A stretch of 64,000 nucleotides of DNA from Erythrobacter oryzae (GTDB taxonomy: Bacteria > Pseudomonadota > Alphaproteobacteria > Sphingomonadales > Sphingomonadaceae): contig NZ_JASCXI010000002.1 in assembly GCF_030271515.1 (NCBI RefSeq), forward strand, positions 496,001 to 560,000, given 5' to 3'. Under the pieces are notes generated by a model. That model was not told the DNA's origin and made no database searches. It saw nothing but the letters and a program-made list of their open reading frames with translations. Positions 37,670-49,920 of this stretch are shown here, in pieces; position 1 is the stretch's first letter, and each line of letters starts with the position of its first letter. The position numbers and the translations under genes were made by a program.

Positions 37670-37752
37670 GACCTCCCGCCCCACCTCCCCGCCCGGCCAC
37701 CAATAGTACCACGATGTTATGGTGGCCGGGCGGGGAGGTGGGGCGGGAGGTC
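37670..37752. repeat. Large perfect inverted repeat (33-bp arms)
   Basis: Arms at 37670-37702 and 37720-37752 are exact reverse complements over 33 bp, with a 17-bp AT-richer loop. They lie within a larger imperfect inverted repeat (about 37634-37654 and 37764-37784, sharing GTCAGCGCG / CGCGCTGAC). It is downstream of the M16 protease gene and upstream of the small gene at 37268. It could be a terminator, a structured RNA, or a miniature repeat element. Confidence 0.8.
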
Positions 37753-37793
37753 CGCCTAACCAATGAACCGCGCTGACGTCTTCCCGATTGTCC

Positions 37794-40685
37794 TCAGAGC
37801 TTGTCGGCCTCGAGATATTCGACCGTCATGCCGAGACCCGCGATCTGCTCGTCGATCTGCTTGCGGTCGCCCACCACCACGATCACGAGGTTCTCGCTGC
37901 CCAGATATTCGCGCGCGGCGGCGTCGATCTTGTTCGCGTCGATCGCGCGGTAGATCTCGGGCAGCTTGCGCTGGTAGTCGTTCGGCCGGCCGAGCAGCTG
38001 GTTGGAGAGCACCGCGCCGAGCACCTGGCCATTGGTCTCGAAACGGTTGGGCAGGCCGCGGATATTGCCTTCGGTCACGCGCTGGAGCTCGGTTTGATCG
38101 ACCCCCTTGGTGGCCGGGAAGGCGGAAAGGTTGCCGAGGATCGCCTTGATCGAATCCGCCGTGCGGTCGGACTGGACGGGGGTGAAGACATTGAAGGCGC
38201 GCGGGCCCACGCCGCCAGTCAGCCCGCTGCGGATGCCGTAGGTCCAGCCCTTGTCCTCGCGCAGGTCCATGTTGAGGCGCGACAGGAAGCCGTCGCCGAT
38301 CACCTCGTTGGCAAGCTCGAGCGCTTCCATGCCGCCTTGCGTGCCGCGGATCGGCAAGACGCGCGCGGCGAGCAGCACGCTCTGCGGGCTGTTGGGGCGG
38401 TCGATCACCACCAGCCGCGGGCGCGCTGCGGGCACGGCGGCGTCGAGGTTCTTCGAACCCTTGGCCGTGGCGGGTGCCTTCCAGTCGCCGAACGACTTCT
38501 CGAGCGCGGCGAGAAGATCGGGCATGGTGATGTCGCCGACCACGGTGATGCGGGCATTGTCGGGGCGCAGCCAGCGCGCGTGCTCGGCCCGCAGCGCATC
38601 GGAGTCGAGCGCCGAGACGACCTCGGGCAGGCCGCGCGCGCCGACACCGCCATAGGGGTGGTCGGGGCCGAACAGGATCGGGCCGATCGCGCGCTGGGCG
38701 AGGCCGATGGGATTGGCCCGCTCCTGCGCGATCCCTGCCAGCTGCTGGTTCTTCACCCGCGCGACATCCTCGGGCTTGAATGCGGGGTTGCGTACGATGT
38801 CGGCCATCAGCGCGAGCGAGGGCGCGAGATTGGCGGTCAGCGCGGAAAGCTGGACGGTGCTCGTATCGGTGCCGGTGCCCGCCGAGATCGAGGCGCCGAG
38901 GCGCTCCTGCTCGATCGCGATCTGTTCGGCGGTAAGGCTGAGGGTGCCCTCGTCGAGCAGGCCCATCATCAGCGACTGGGTGCCGGCCTTCGCGGGGCCG
39001 TCGGCGGCATTGCCCGCATCGAAGGTGATCGCCATCGACACCTTGGGGATCGCGGTGCGCCGCGCGAGCGAGACTTCCATCCCGTTCGAAAGCCGCGCGG
39101 TCTCGACCGCCGGGAAGGTCAGCGCGCCGACCGGAGCGACCGCGGGGTATTCGCGCGGCGGGCCGGTGCGGGTGACTTCGATCGGGGCCTTGGCGTCGGG
39201 AGTGGGTGCGGGCGTGGTCGCCTCGTCCCCCCAGCCGCCCAGCTTGGCGCCGTCGAGCTTGCGCTCGCCGGGCTCGATCACGAGGGTGTAGGCGGGCTTG
39301 CCGAGCCAGCGCTGGAGCGCGGCCTGCACCTGAGCGGGGGTGAGGCGCGCGACTTCGTCGAGCTGCTTGCGGTAGTAGCCCGGATCGCCGCTGTAGAGCA
39401 GGCCCTCGGCCAGCGTCGTGCCCTTGCCGCCGAAGCCGCCGACCTGTTCGAGCGCGTCGATGTTGCCCGAGACGATCTGGGTCGCCGCGCGGGTCAGCTC
39501 GTCCTGCGTCGGCCCGCGCGCGATCAGCTCGTCGATGATCGCGTTGAATTTGGCCTCGGCCACCGCCGGGTCGACCCCGGGCTTCACGTCCATCTGCGCC
39601 TGCAGGAAGCTGAGCTGCTCGTGCTGCTGCGAATAGGCGCTGACCGAGACCGCGACCTGATCGCCGCGCACCAGCGCATTGTCGAGCCGCGAGGAAGCGA
39701 GGCCGCCCAGCACCGACAGCCCGGCCGCGAGCGGCACCGCGTCGGGATCGTTGATCGAAGGGCCGGTCCAGGCGCGCATGATGCGGGTGACGGGGACCTG
39801 ATCGGTGATCGTCTCGCGCTTGTCGGCCGCGAGCGTCACCGGCTGAGCATCGGTCTTGACCACCTCGGGCCCGCGCGGGATCGACCCGAACCAGCGCTCC
39901 ACCATCGGCCGGGCGGTCTTGGCGTCGATGTCGCCCGCCAGCACCAGCACCACGTTGTTGGGGCCGTAATTGTCGGTGAACCACTTGCGCACGTCGGTCA
40001 GGCTCGCCGCGTCAAGATCGGCCAGCGAGCCGATGGTCGAGTGGCGATAGGGGTGGCCGACCGGCAGCAGGCCATCGGAAATCAGGTAGCGCACGAGGCC
40101 GTAGGGCGCATTGTCACCCTGACGCTTCTCGTTCTGGACAACGCCGCGCTGCTTGTCGAGCTTGTCCTGGGTGACCGCGCCGAGGAGGTAGCCCATCCGG
40201 TCGCTCTCCATGAACAGCGCAAGGTCGAGCGCGCCAGTCGGCACGGTCTCGACATAATTGGTGCGGTCATACCAGGTCGAGCCATTGGTGCTGGTCGAGC
40301 CTGCGGCCTCCAGCGGGATGTCGAAATTCTCGACGTTCTCCGAGCCGCCGAACATCAGGTGTTCGAACAGGTGGGCAAAGCCGGTGCGCCCGCGCGGCTC
40401 GCTCTTGCTGCCGACGCGGTAATAGACCGTGACGCCGACGATCGGGCTCTTGCGGTCTTCGTGGACGATCACGGTGAGGCCGTTGTCGAGCTTGAACTGC
40501 TCGTAGGGGATCTTCACCTGGCTCACCAGCGTCGGCAGGTCGGCCGTCGGCTGCGGGGCGGCGGAGGCCGCCGCGGGAGCGGGCGCGGGTTTCGGAGCCG
40601 CGCTCTCGGCGAGCGAGGGGGTAAAGGGCGCGGCCAGCGCAAGGGCGAGCGCCGAGAGGCTGGCGGCAGCGAGACGATGGGTCAT
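37794..40685 (-). CDS. M16-family zinc metallopeptidase (pitrilysin-like), two-unit form
   Basis: The 963-residue exported protein has an N-terminal signal peptide (residues about 1-27). A catalytic M16 unit carries the inverted zinc motif HLFEH (H105-E108-H109), and a second M16-like half is inactive. The Pro/Ala-rich linker after the signal is typical of periplasmic members. It probably degrades peptides in the periplasm. The gene precedes no obvious partner; the acylase gene lies 35 bp upstream on the same strand, so the two may be cotranscribed. Confidence 0.88.
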   Translation of the reverse strand: MTHRLAAASLSALALALAAPFTPSLAESAAPKPAPAPAAASAAPQPTADLPTLVSQVKIPYEQFKLDNGLTVIVHEDRKSPIVGVTVYYRVGSKSEPRGRTGFAHLFEHLMFGGSENVENFDIPLEAAGSTSTNGSTWYDRTNYVETVPTGALDLALFMESDRMGYLLGAVTQDKLDKQRGVVQNEKRQGDNAPYGLVRYLISDGLLPVGHPYRHSTIGSLADLDAASLTDVRKWFTDNYGPNNVVLVLAGDIDAKTARPMVERWFGSIPRGPEVVKTDAQPVTLAADKRETITDQVPVTRIMRAWTGPSINDPDAVPLAAGLSVLGGLASSRLDNALVRGDQVAVSVSAYSQQHEQLSFLQAQMDVKPGVDPAVAEAKFNAIIDELIARGPTQDELTRAATQIVSGNIDALEQVGGFGGKGTTLAEGLLYSGDPGYYRKQLDEVARLTPAQVQAALQRWLGKPAYTLVIEPGERKLDGAKLGGWGDEATTPAPTPDAKAPIEVTRTGPPREYPAVAPVGALTFPAVETARLSNGMEVSLARRTAIPKVSMAITFDAGNAADGPAKAGTQSLMMGLLDEGTLSLTAEQIAIEQERLGASISAGTGTDTSTVQLSALTANLAPSLALMADIVRNPAFKPEDVARVKNQQLAGIAQERANPIGLAQRAIGPILFGPDHPYGGVGARGLPEVVSALDSDALRAEHARWLRPDNARITVVGDITMPDLLAALEKSFGDWKAPATAKGSKNLDAAVPAARPRLVVIDRPNSPQSVLLAARVLPIRGTQGGMEALELANEVIGDGFLSRLNMDLREDKGWTYGIRSGLTGGVGPRAFNVFTPVQSDRTADSIKAILGNLSAFPATKGVDQTELQRVTEGNIRGLPNRFETNGQVLGAVLSNQLLGRPNDYQRKLPEIYRAIDANKIDAAAREYLGSENLVIVVVGDRKQIDEQIAGLGMTVEYLEADKL

Positions 40686-40720
40686 GGACTTGGGCTCCGG
40701 TGGGGTGCGCGTTGGGCAGG

Positions 40721-42937
40721 TCAGCGCGCGTTGGTGACGGTCTTGACGGTATGGCGCCGGGTCGCGACGCTCGCGAGCAGATCATCGCGCCAGAAATAGA
40801 CGGGCTTCAGCCGGTGTTCGACGAACAGTGCCATCTGGTCGGTGTAATGCGGGCTTTGGGGCCGCGTCGACGCCGCGCCGAAGGGCTGCACCGAGCGCGA
40901 GCTAACCTTCTGGCCCGGCTGCCATTCGATCCACATGATGAAGCTGTCCCCGTGCTTGAGCGAGAGCCGCCCGTCATCGGCGACGTCCCAGGTGGTCGCG
41001 GCGCGCAGGGTGTCCGAGCCGCCGTCGACCGGCAGATCGACCTTGCCCTGCCGCAGCCGTACCAGATCGCCCAGCGGCGGGTCGAGCCGGCCGAAGTGTT
41101 TCGTCAGGTGATCGGCCGCCGCATTGAGCTTCTCGGCCACGTCGGGGAAGGGCTTGTTGTTGTAATCGGCCGCCATGAAGTCGCGGATGATCAGCATCGC
41201 GATGGCATCGGCGGCGCCCTTGCCGTCCGAGGTGAAGTCCCACGACAGCAGCAGATCGCGGGCCTTGGCGAGCTCGCCCTCGGCAGGCATGGTCGCCAGC
41301 GCCTCGAACAGCCGCGCGACATAGCCGTCGCGCTCGTAGCCGGTGTCGTACTTGATCGCCTCGAGCGCCCCCCGGTCGAGCACGCCCGCCTCGCTCAGCA
41401 GCTTGTAGGCGCGGCGCGAGCGGTTGGTCTGCTTGAGCTCGATCCCCAGCGTCGGCGAGAAGGCCTCGGGGTCGAGATCGCTCCCCGCGCCTGCCGCGGT
41501 GAAGGGGGTGTTGTTCGAGTTGTAGAGCCACCCGCTCGCCGGGTTCACGATCTTCGGGATCGCGCTGAACGGCACCGCGCCCTGCCAGATAAGCTCGGAG
41601 CGGTTGCCGGGGAGCACCGAGCGCCAGTCGGCCTTGACGCCCTCGGGCCGGTTGGGGATCGCGGCGTTGTAGACATAGGCGATGGTGCCGCTCTGATCGG
41701 CATAGACGAAGTTGGTCGAGGGGATCGCGAGGCGCGACAGCTGGCCTTCCCACTCGGCGAAGGTCTTGGCCTTGTTGAGGCGGTAATAGGCGTCAAGCTG
41801 CTGCAACTGCCCGATCCCGCCATAACGCACCGCGAAGGCGCCCTTGGCGTTGCGGATCACCGGACCGTGAACCGAGCGCAGCACCTCCTTGCGGATCGGT
41901 AGCACCACGGGGCCCATGCGCACCGGCAGCGTCACCCACTCGCTTTCCAGATCGCGCCACTCGCCGTCGAGCTTGTAGCGATTGCCCGTGTCGTCGAGCT
42001 CGAGCTGGTAGACGTCGATCATGTCGGGGGTGTTGACCGTGTTGGTCCAGCCCAGATGCTCGTTGTGGCCGAGGAAGGGGAAGGGCGAACCGGGGAAATT
42101 CGCGCCCGCGAAGTGCCAGCCCTCGCCGCTTTCGACCACCAGCTCATACCACGCCACGCCGCCGCGCAGCGGCTGGTGCGAGTTGGAGACGAGCGTGGTG
42201 ACGCCGCCGCCCTTCTTCGGCGCAACCGCGAAGGCATTGGAGCCGAGGTGTTCGGCATCCTCGCCCAGCGGCAGCACCAGCGTGCGCGCCTGCTTGGGGG
42301 CAGCGTCAGGCGCGGGGGCGGCTTCGTCCAGCGGCGGGCGCGGGAAGCCGGGGATGTCGGGGCCATGCTCGCGGCGCAGTTCCTCGCCCGCCACCAGCGG
42401 CCCGATCACGCCGTCGAGGCCGAAGAAGAACGGCTGGCGCAGCGCGAAACCCGCGGCGACGTCGATCCCGGCGACGGGGAAGAGATTGCCGAGCTTCACC
42501 TCACCCGGATGCTCCTCGGCATATTGGTTGAGCCCCGCCGCATAGGCCTCGAACAGCGCGCGGGTATCGGCGGGGAGCTTGGGATATTCGCGCTCCGCCG
42601 AACCGCGTGCGTCGATCAGGTGGTAGACATAATCGACTTTGGCCCCGTCCGCCCCCGCGATCGCGCCGTAGCGCCCGCGGCTCATCGCGACCACGTCCTG
42701 CAATGTGAAGAAGTCGTCCTCGGCATGGGCGATGGCGACCCCGTAAGCCGTGTCGGCATCGGTCTTGCCGGAGATATGGGGCACGCCCCATTCGTCGCGG
42801 ATGATCTCGGCCGTGTAGGTGCGGCCTGAGGCCGGGGCGGCGGGGCTCGCCATCATCGGCTCCCACGTCGCGAGCACCGCGAAGGCAAGCACAAGCAGCA
42901 CCACCAGCGCAAAACCGCCGCGCTTCACCCAGATCAT
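40721..42937 (-). CDS. Penicillin-acylase-family Ntn hydrolase
   Basis: The 738-residue protein has an N-terminal transmembrane/signal segment (about 6-24) and the penicillin amidase layout: an alpha part with EIIRDEWGVPHISG, a spacer, and the beta part starting at the nucleophile in LGSNAFAV (S233), followed by SNSHQPL and HNEHLGWTNT. Autocatalytic cleavage before S233 is expected. Family members hydrolyse amides such as N-acyl-homoserine lactones (quorum quenching) or beta-lactam side chains. The substrate here cannot be assigned. Confidence 0.82.
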   Translation of the reverse strand: MIWVKRGGFALVVLLVLAFAVLATWEPMMASPAAPASGRTYTAEIIRDEWGVPHISGKTDADTAYGVAIAHAEDDFFTLQDVVAMSRGRYGAIAGADGAKVDYVYHLIDARGSAEREYPKLPADTRALFEAYAAGLNQYAEEHPGEVKLGNLFPVAGIDVAAGFALRQPFFFGLDGVIGPLVAGEELRREHGPDIPGFPRPPLDEAAPAPDAAPKQARTLVLPLGEDAEHLGSNAFAVAPKKGGGVTTLVSNSHQPLRGGVAWYELVVESGEGWHFAGANFPGSPFPFLGHNEHLGWTNTVNTPDMIDVYQLELDDTGNRYKLDGEWRDLESEWVTLPVRMGPVVLPIRKEVLRSVHGPVIRNAKGAFAVRYGGIGQLQQLDAYYRLNKAKTFAEWEGQLSRLAIPSTNFVYADQSGTIAYVYNAAIPNRPEGVKADWRSVLPGNRSELIWQGAVPFSAIPKIVNPASGWLYNSNNTPFTAAGAGSDLDPEAFSPTLGIELKQTNRSRRAYKLLSEAGVLDRGALEAIKYDTGYERDGYVARLFEALATMPAEGELAKARDLLLSWDFTSDGKGAADAIAMLIIRDFMAADYNNKPFPDVAEKLNAAADHLTKHFGRLDPPLGDLVRLRQGKVDLPVDGGSDTLRAATTWDVADDGRLSLKHGDSFIMWIEWQPGQKVSSRSVQPFGAASTRPQSPHYTDQMALFVEHRLKPVYFWRDDLLASVATRRHTVKTVTNAR

Positions 42938-43085
42938 GACCGATTTCTCTCCCAAATCGCGTGGCTCTTCCTTCGCTTGGACGAGGGCCGCGGTCAAGCA
43001 GCGACGCCCCCTCTTGCCTTGCGCGGGGAATGAACCCACCTATCCGGGTAATACACCTCCCGCGCGGCTTTTTGCAGGGCGGGGG

Positions 43086-43113
43086 CTTGTGTTGCCAAAG
43101 TGCAACACTATCT
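43086..43113 (+). promoter_or_regulatory. Possible RpoH (heat-shock) promoter of clpB
   Basis: CTTGTG at 43086 and ACTATCT at 43107, spaced 15 bp, resemble the alphaproteobacterial sigma-32 pattern. A GTTGC-N6-GCAAC inverted repeat (43091-43106) lies between them. The ATG is 33 bp downstream. Confidence 0.4.
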
Positions 43114-43145
43114 GCTGGCGGTACATTTGGAGGGTTTGGACCACC

Positions 43146-45722
<2,577 letters not shown>

Positions 45723-45744
45723 CAACGGTCCATCATGGCACAAC

Positions 45745-45776
45745 GAAAAAGGCCCCGGTTTCCCGGGGCCTTTCTC
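45745..45776. terminator. Bidirectional terminator between clpB and the receptor gene
   Basis: AAAGGCCCCGG and CCGGGGCCTTT form a perfect stem with a short T-rich loop and A/T tails on both sides, suitable for ending both convergent genes. Confidence 0.85.
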
Positions 45777-45801
45777 TTTAGGGCTGATGCCGGAGGGACG
45801 A

Positions 45802-48741
45802 TCAGAACCGGACCCGCGCACCGGCGGTGAAGCGGCGACCGATCACGTCGAAGTCGGCAGCCGTTTCGAGGCCCGTCGGCGTGCCGAACTGGGCACCCGG
45901 CAGATATTGCGGCTTCTTGTCGAAGACGTTGTCGACGTTGAGGAAGAAGGTCATCTCCTCGCCGACGTCGAAGCCGAGCTGCGCGTCGTGGGTGGCATAG
46001 TCCGAGATCCGGTTCAGCGCGACCACGCCCGGGTCGGCATTCACGAAGTCACGGATGAAGTCCCCGCCGCTCAGGAAGTTGGTCTGCCAGCTGAGGCGGA
46101 CCGCATCCATCTGGTAGGTGCCACGCAACGTGAAGGTGTGGGTCGAGAAGGTCCGGCCGAAGGTGCCGGCGTTGTCGACCGCCTCTTCCGTCGGATCGGT
46201 CTGCGTCTTGGCATCGATCAGGTAGGTGTAGTTGCCCGAGAAGGAGAAGGAATCGTTCTCGGTCAGACCCACCGACGTGCGGTAACGCAGGCCCACGTCG
46301 ACGCCGCGGTTCTGGAGACCCGCCACGTTGATCAGCTGGCCGTTCACCGTGGTGATGAAGCCGGTGTTGGCATCGCGGATCACGTTGTCGCAGAACACCG
46401 GGAGACCGGTTTCAAGGCAACGCTGGATCGAGTTGTTGCGGCCGAGCGTGGCGATCGCGTCCTCGATCTTGATGTCGTAGTAATCGACCGTCAGCGCGAG
46501 GCCCGGAATGAACGACGGAGTGATGACCGCACCGATGGTGATGGTCTTGGCCGTTTCTTCCTGCAGGTCCTGGTTGCCGCCGACAAAGCCGTTGATGCCC
46601 TGAAGGTCGGCCAGCGTGTAGTTGAACGTCCCGTCAGCCGCGATCGCCGCCGCGACGCCCGGAATGGCACGACATGCCGCTCCCAGACCGCCGAGGTCGT
46701 TGGTCGCCGTGGTGCCGTCGCACGGATCGGAGACCGCAGCGAAGGTTTCGCTGGGGGCGCTGAACAGTTCCGAGATGTTCGGGGCACGGTTGGCGACGGC
46801 GTACATGCCGCGGATGCGGATGTCGTTCGTCGGGGCCCATTCCGCACCGGCGTTCCAGCTGAACACGCCGCCGATCGTCGAGTAGTCCGAATAGCGCGCT
46901 GCGCCGATCAGGCCGAGGTACTCGAAGAACGGACGCTCGGAGAGCAGCGGCACGTTCACTTCGCCGAACACTTCCCACACGTCGAAGGCACCCGAAAGGT
47001 CGGGGATGAGGTTGCCCGAGTTGCCGCCGGTGTTGGTCAGGATGTCGAGATCGTTGAAGGTGCTCTCGCGGCGGTATTCGACACCGGCCGCGATGCCCAC
47101 GTCACCGCCGGGCAGCGCGAAGAGCGGACCCGAGATGGTGGCGTTGACGACGTACTGCTCGTTGGTCACCTCTTCCGACTTCGGAACGACAGCCTGCACA
47201 TAGGACGCCGCGCGCGGATCGGCGGTGTTGTAGCCGAATAGGTTGAGCGGGATACAGCCCTCGGCACGGGCGGCCGCATCGGCGCAGACGATGTCCACCC
47301 CCAGCACGTTGCCCGGACCCACGCGCACGGCGTTGAGCGCATTGCGGTAGCGGTTGTTGTCGATGTCCTCGGACGAGTTGAAGTCGTTGAGGTGGCCGTA
47401 GACGAAGCTGCCTTCCCACTTGAAGCGGCCCACATCGCCGCGCAGGCCGGCCGCGACGCGCCAGGTCTGGCGTTCAACCTGGTTGCTGCGGTCGAACACG
47501 TCGTTCTGGCGACGACGGCCGGAGATCGAATCGATGTCGTTGGTCGGATCGGCGTCCGAGTTCACCGCCGCGATCACCGCCGCGACTTCGTCCGGGATGA
47601 AGGGGTTGCTGACCGGAATGCCGAAGGGATCGACATCACGGAAGTAGATGTCGTTGGTGATGTCGAGCGCGAAGGGTTCGATCCGCGAGTTCGAGATCGT
47701 GCGCGCCCAGGTCACTTCGGCAAAGGCCGTCACCTTGTCGCTGATCTCGTAGCTGCCGATACCCGAGGCGAGGTAACGCTCGAGCGGGACCGAGATGTAG
47801 CGGTCGCCGTTGCGGTTGTAGCCGAAGCCGACCGCGCCGAGGCCCGGGATCGTCGTGAAGCTGTTGTCCGGGTTGAACGAGAAGGTCGAGCGGCCGCCAG
47901 GAAGCGCCGAACGGATTTCGCCGTTGGGGCCGCGCAGCTGGAACTGGCCCTGCGGGGCGAAGGACGAATAGGCTGCCGGGCCGCAGATCAGGCCGTTGCA
48001 GTCCTCGGCCGAGATGGCGCGGTCGCGCGAGCGCAGGCCGCCGTCACGGTCGTAGGAGAAGTTCGCCATGAAGCTGCCGCGGTCGTCGGCGCCGAAGCTG
48101 GTGCCGCCGGTGACGCTGACGAACTGGCGCGGGTTGTCGCCCTCTTCGGTGATCGACGCCTGGGCGCGCACCGAGATGCCTTCGAAGCGGTCCTTAATGA
48201 TGAAGTTGACGACGCCCGCGACCGCGTCCGAACCGTAGACGGCCGAGGAGCCGCCGGTCACGATTTCGACACGCTCGATGAGGTCGGTCGGGATGTTGTT
48301 GAGGTCAACCGCCGAATCGCCCGCGAAGCCGCCGATAAAGCGACGCCCGTTGACGAGGGTCAGCGTGCGCGAGCTACCCAGACCGCGCAGGTTGACCGTG
48401 GCGATCCCGGTGCCTGAGGTCAGGAAGTTGGTGTTGGTGCGGGTCGAGCCGATGCCCACCTGCGGCAATTCGTTGAGGACGTCGGAAATGTTCTGCGCGC
48501 CGTCGGTGAGAATCGTCTCGGCACCGATGGTGACGACGGGAACAGGGCCGTCGATTTCCGAGCGCGCGATGCGCGAACCGGTGACGACGATGGCTTCGGC
48601 TTCGGGGGCAGCCGTTTCCTCGGTTTCCGATTCGACGCCGGGTTCGGACTGGGCGAAGGCCGGGGCGGCCAGGGCGAGGGCGGCGAGGCCTACGCCCGCA
48701 CGCAGCAACGGCCGGCACGGGGCAGGGGGGACAGATCGCAT
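45802..48741 (-). CDS. TonB-dependent outer-membrane receptor
   Basis: The 979-residue protein has a signal peptide (cleaved after PAFAQ), a plug domain (IVVTGSRIARSEIDG, DVLNELPQVG, NLRGLGSSRTLTLVNGRR, IERVEIVTGGSSAVYGSDAVAGVVNFI) and a large beta-barrel with terminal Phe. It imports a large substrate with TonB energy. The class, with a plug starting in VTGSRI and a very large barrel, is typical of sphingomonad receptors for peptides or polysaccharides; the substrate is unknown. It is paralogous to the receptor at 52420, with two oxygenase genes between them. Confidence 0.9.
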   Translation of the reverse strand: MRSVPPAPCRPLLRAGVGLAALALAAPAFAQSEPGVESETEETAAPEAEAIVVTGSRIARSEIDGPVPVVTIGAETILTDGAQNISDVLNELPQVGIGSTRTNTNFLTSGTGIATVNLRGLGSSRTLTLVNGRRFIGGFAGDSAVDLNNIPTDLIERVEIVTGGSSAVYGSDAVAGVVNFIIKDRFEGISVRAQASITEEGDNPRQFVSVTGGTSFGADDRGSFMANFSYDRDGGLRSRDRAISAEDCNGLICGPAAYSSFAPQGQFQLRGPNGEIRSALPGGRSTFSFNPDNSFTTIPGLGAVGFGYNRNGDRYISVPLERYLASGIGSYEISDKVTAFAEVTWARTISNSRIEPFALDITNDIYFRDVDPFGIPVSNPFIPDEVAAVIAAVNSDADPTNDIDSISGRRRQNDVFDRSNQVERQTWRVAAGLRGDVGRFKWEGSFVYGHLNDFNSSEDIDNNRYRNALNAVRVGPGNVLGVDIVCADAAARAEGCIPLNLFGYNTADPRAASYVQAVVPKSEEVTNEQYVVNATISGPLFALPGGDVGIAAGVEYRRESTFNDLDILTNTGGNSGNLIPDLSGAFDVWEVFGEVNVPLLSERPFFEYLGLIGAARYSDYSTIGGVFSWNAGAEWAPTNDIRIRGMYAVANRAPNISELFSAPSETFAAVSDPCDGTTATNDLGGLGAACRAIPGVAAAIAADGTFNYTLADLQGINGFVGGNQDLQEETAKTITIGAVITPSFIPGLALTVDYYDIKIEDAIATLGRNNSIQRCLETGLPVFCDNVIRDANTGFITTVNGQLINVAGLQNRGVDVGLRYRTSVGLTENDSFSFSGNYTYLIDAKTQTDPTEEAVDNAGTFGRTFSTHTFTLRGTYQMDAVRLSWQTNFLSGGDFIRDFVNADPGVVALNRISDYATHDAQLGFDVGEEMTFFLNVDNVFDKKPQYLPGAQFGTPTGLETAADFDVIGRRFTAGARVRF

Positions 48742-49140
48742 GGGCTTGATAACCTCTCTCTAGATGTTGTGATCGAGCCGCACCCGAACCGCCGTGATCG
48801 GCGGGGTGCGGAGATAGCGGCGGGGGCGCCACATCATGCAGTTAGGCAAAAGGGACGAGGCTCGTCACGCACCTCGCGCCGCCTGCCCGGCGCGTCTCTG
48901 CCTCCCGTTGCACGATCGCAACGAAATATGCGATTTATCGTATATTTGGCACAATTGAACCCTAGCGCGAAACAATCGTTCCTTGCGCTAACATGGATTA
49001 TGGATGGCGATGGAGCGTGCCAGCGAACGCTTGAGACGTAGGGGCGGCATTCGGGCGGCTGGATTTTGCGGGCAGCAGGGCACTATGCTAGGCGCGCGGG
49101 TCGGAGCGGATGGCCGCTCGGGCGAGTACGGGCGGCGCGG
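48742..49140. other. Divergent intergenic region
   Basis: No gene is seen in these 399 bp. A GC hairpin lies near 48776-48802. An AT-rich patch at 48905-48965 contains GTTGCACGATCGCAAC (48907-48922), an inverted repeat like one before clpB. The patch may hold promoters for the receptor gene and the oxygenase gene. No Shine-Dalgarno site as strong as elsewhere precedes the ATG pair at 49141/49144. Confidence 0.4.
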
Positions 49141-49866
49141 ATGATGGAACTGAACGGGAAGATCGATCGCGAGGCGCTGGCGGCGCGTTTCCGGGCCGAC
49201 GGCCGCGTACAGGTGCCGGGCGTGCTGACCCGCGACTGCGCCGAAGCCTTGCGCGCCTTGCTGCTTCAGGGCACGCCCTGGCAGCTGGCTTGGCAGGCGG
49301 GCGAGGACGCGCCGGTGCAGACGATTCCCAACCGCCTGCTCTCCGCCCCCGAAGGCCAGGCCCGCGCGGCCGAGGCCGGTTCCGCCACCGATGCGGCGGC
49401 GCGCGGCGGGAACTACGCCTTCCGCTTTGCCAGCTACCCGATACTCACCGCCTATCTCGAAGGCTGGGACCGCGGCGGCCCGCACGAGGCGATCATCGAG
49501 AGCATGAACGGCGAGGCGATGCTCGGCCTCGTGCGCGAGGTCACCGGTATCCCCGAGCTGATCAAGGCCGATGCCCAGGCGACCTTGTTCGCCCCCAACC
49601 ATTTCCTCGGCCGGCACACCGATGCCCACAAGGACCAGTCGTGGCGCGTGGCCTATGTGCTCAACCTCGCGCCCGATGACTGGCACCCGGATTGGGGCGG
49701 CTATCTCCAGTTCTTCGACGAGAACGGCGACATCATGTGGGGCTGGCGCCCGCGGTTCAACGTCCTCAATCTTTTCGCCGTGCCCTGCGCACATTCGGTG
49801 AGCTACACGGCCCCCTTCGCGGTGCCCGGAAGGATTGCCATCACCGGATGGTTCAGGGATAGATAG
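49141..49866 (+). CDS. 2-oxoglutarate-Fe(II) dioxygenase, prolyl-hydroxylase-like
   Basis: The 241-residue soluble protein has the facial triad of the 2OG oxygenase fold: HxD at H159/D161, a distal His at H218 (PCAHSV), and an Arg that would bind 2-oxoglutarate (R231, GRIAITGWF). It resembles sphingomonad prolyl-4-hydroxylase-type proteins often encoded near TonB receptors. The hydroxylation target is unknown. It could modify a substrate taken up by the adjacent receptors. ATG at 49141 or 49144 may both serve. Confidence 0.72.
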   Translation: MMELNGKIDREALAARFRADGRVQVPGVLTRDCAEALRALLLQGTPWQLAWQAGEDAPVQTIPNRLLSAPEGQARAAEAGSATDAAARGGNYAFRFASYPILTAYLEGWDRGGPHEAIIESMNGEAMLGLVREVTGIPELIKADAQATLFAPNHFLGRHTDAHKDQSWRVAYVLNLAPDDWHPDWGGYLQFFDENGDIMWGWRPRFNVLNLFAVPCAHSVSYTAPFAVPGRIAITGWFRDR

Positions 49867-49920
49867 AAGCAGCCGGGCCCCGGGCCCGGACGCGTGCCTG
49901 CACAGGGAGAGTGTTACACC

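Noticed and set aside
37788..40799. A 1003-codon open frame opposite the M16 protease
   Set aside because: Low-complexity Arg/His/Ala-rich translation typical of antisense frames in high-GC DNA; the opposite strand has an intact protease with HxxEH.
43086..43113. Treating the clpB GTTGC inverted repeat as a proven repressor site
   Set aside because: A five-base arm is weak evidence alone; it is listed only as a possible motif.
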